A stretch of 5,998 nucleotides of DNA from JBPEXY01 sp052031065 (GTDB taxonomy: Bacteria > Pseudomonadota > Gammaproteobacteria > Immundisolibacterales > Immundisolibacteraceae): assembly GCA_052031065.1 (NCBI GenBank), contig JBPEXY010000295.1, positions 1 to 5,998 on the forward strand. Reading direction: 5' to 3'. Both the position numbers and the translations under genes were made by a program. This document shows, in pieces, positions 5,953-5,998 of this stretch. The notes under the pieces were generated by a model, which made no database searches, was not told the DNA's origin, and saw only the letters and a program-made list of their open reading frames with translations. The first letter of the stretch is position 1, and each line of letters starts with the position of its first letter.

Positions 5953-5998
5953 CAAGACCTGACCCCCCTCCCACAAGACCTCTGACCCCCCCAAGACC
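5953..5998. repeat. CAAGACC(TC)TGACCCC repeat cluster, cut by the window edge
   Basis: Three copies of a short motif are seen: CAAGACCTGACCCCCC at 5953-5968, CAAGACCTCTGACCCCCCC at 5974-5992 (two extra bases, TC) and CAAGACC at 5992-5998, where the window ends. On the minus strand this reads GGGGTCAGGTCTTG. From memory, such sequences recur in many proteobacterial genomes, often near REP-associated Y1 tyrosine transposases; that link is not shown here. The copies vary in the C-run and by two bases. Confidence 0.65.

Larger units (their letters stand above)
5673..5998. other. Non-coding region upstream of cysZ
   Basis: No credible gene is found in 326 bases. Open frames are very short (for example 16 codons from 5912). 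The cysZ promoter should be here, read leftward, but no clear -35/-10 pair stands out. The segment holds a 12-bp palindrome at 5748-5759, an imperfect hairpin at 5849-5886 and a repeat cluster at the right edge, so it looks like a repeat-bearing intergenic spacer that continues beyond the window. Confidence 0.65.

Noticed and set aside
5912..5962. 16-codon plus-strand open frame ending in LDCKT
   Set aside because: Its end is supplied by the CAAGACCTGA repeat and there is no ribosome binding site, so the frame is a by-product of the repeat.
5953..5998. CRISPR array
   Set aside because: The repeated units are about 16-19 bp, nearly back to back and degenerate, without spacers of uniform size.

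Overview
This window reads as chromosomal DNA of a gammaproteobacterium. The best evidence is a near full-length RhlB-type DEAD-box helicase and a CysZ sulfate transporter, both resembling the Escherichia coli proteins throughout, together with a MacA/MacB-type export operon. The DNA is moderately GC-rich. I cannot name the genus.

Layout. Positions 1-2880 (minus strand) hold a three-gene export operon in the order adaptor (2880-1723), ABC ATPase (1726-1007), permease (966 to the left edge, cut off). Adaptor and ATPase overlap by 4 bp through a GTGA junction. The permease follows after 40 bp and lacks its C-terminus because the window ends. Positions 2881-3212 are a divergent intergenic region. 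It contains a 15-bp tandem repeat that runs into the adaptor's ribosome binding site, an imperfect hairpin, and a possible promoter for the plus-strand genes. Positions 3213-4848 (plus strand) hold rhlB and, 49 bp later, a small ABM-fold protein with the Asn/Trp/His triad of IsdG-type haem-degrading enzymes. Positions 4849-4931 are a short convergent gap with two hairpins, and cysZ lies on the minus strand at 5672-4932. The last 326 bases carry no credible gene but hold a palindrome, an imperfect hairpin and the beginning of a CAAGACCTGACCCC-type repeat cluster.

How the genes work together. The adaptor, ATPase and permease should form one inner-membrane/periplasmic export machine of the MacAB type; no outer-membrane partner is visible here. 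RhlB acts in RNA unwinding and decay. The small monooxygenase-like protein may be co-transcribed with it but has no obvious functional link. CysZ is an independent sulfate-uptake gene.

I see no wholly new multi-gene system. The points most worth a second look are the tandem repeat at the adaptor's translation start, two possible disulfides in the adaptor, the conserved haem-oxygenase triad, and the repeat cluster cut by the right edge.
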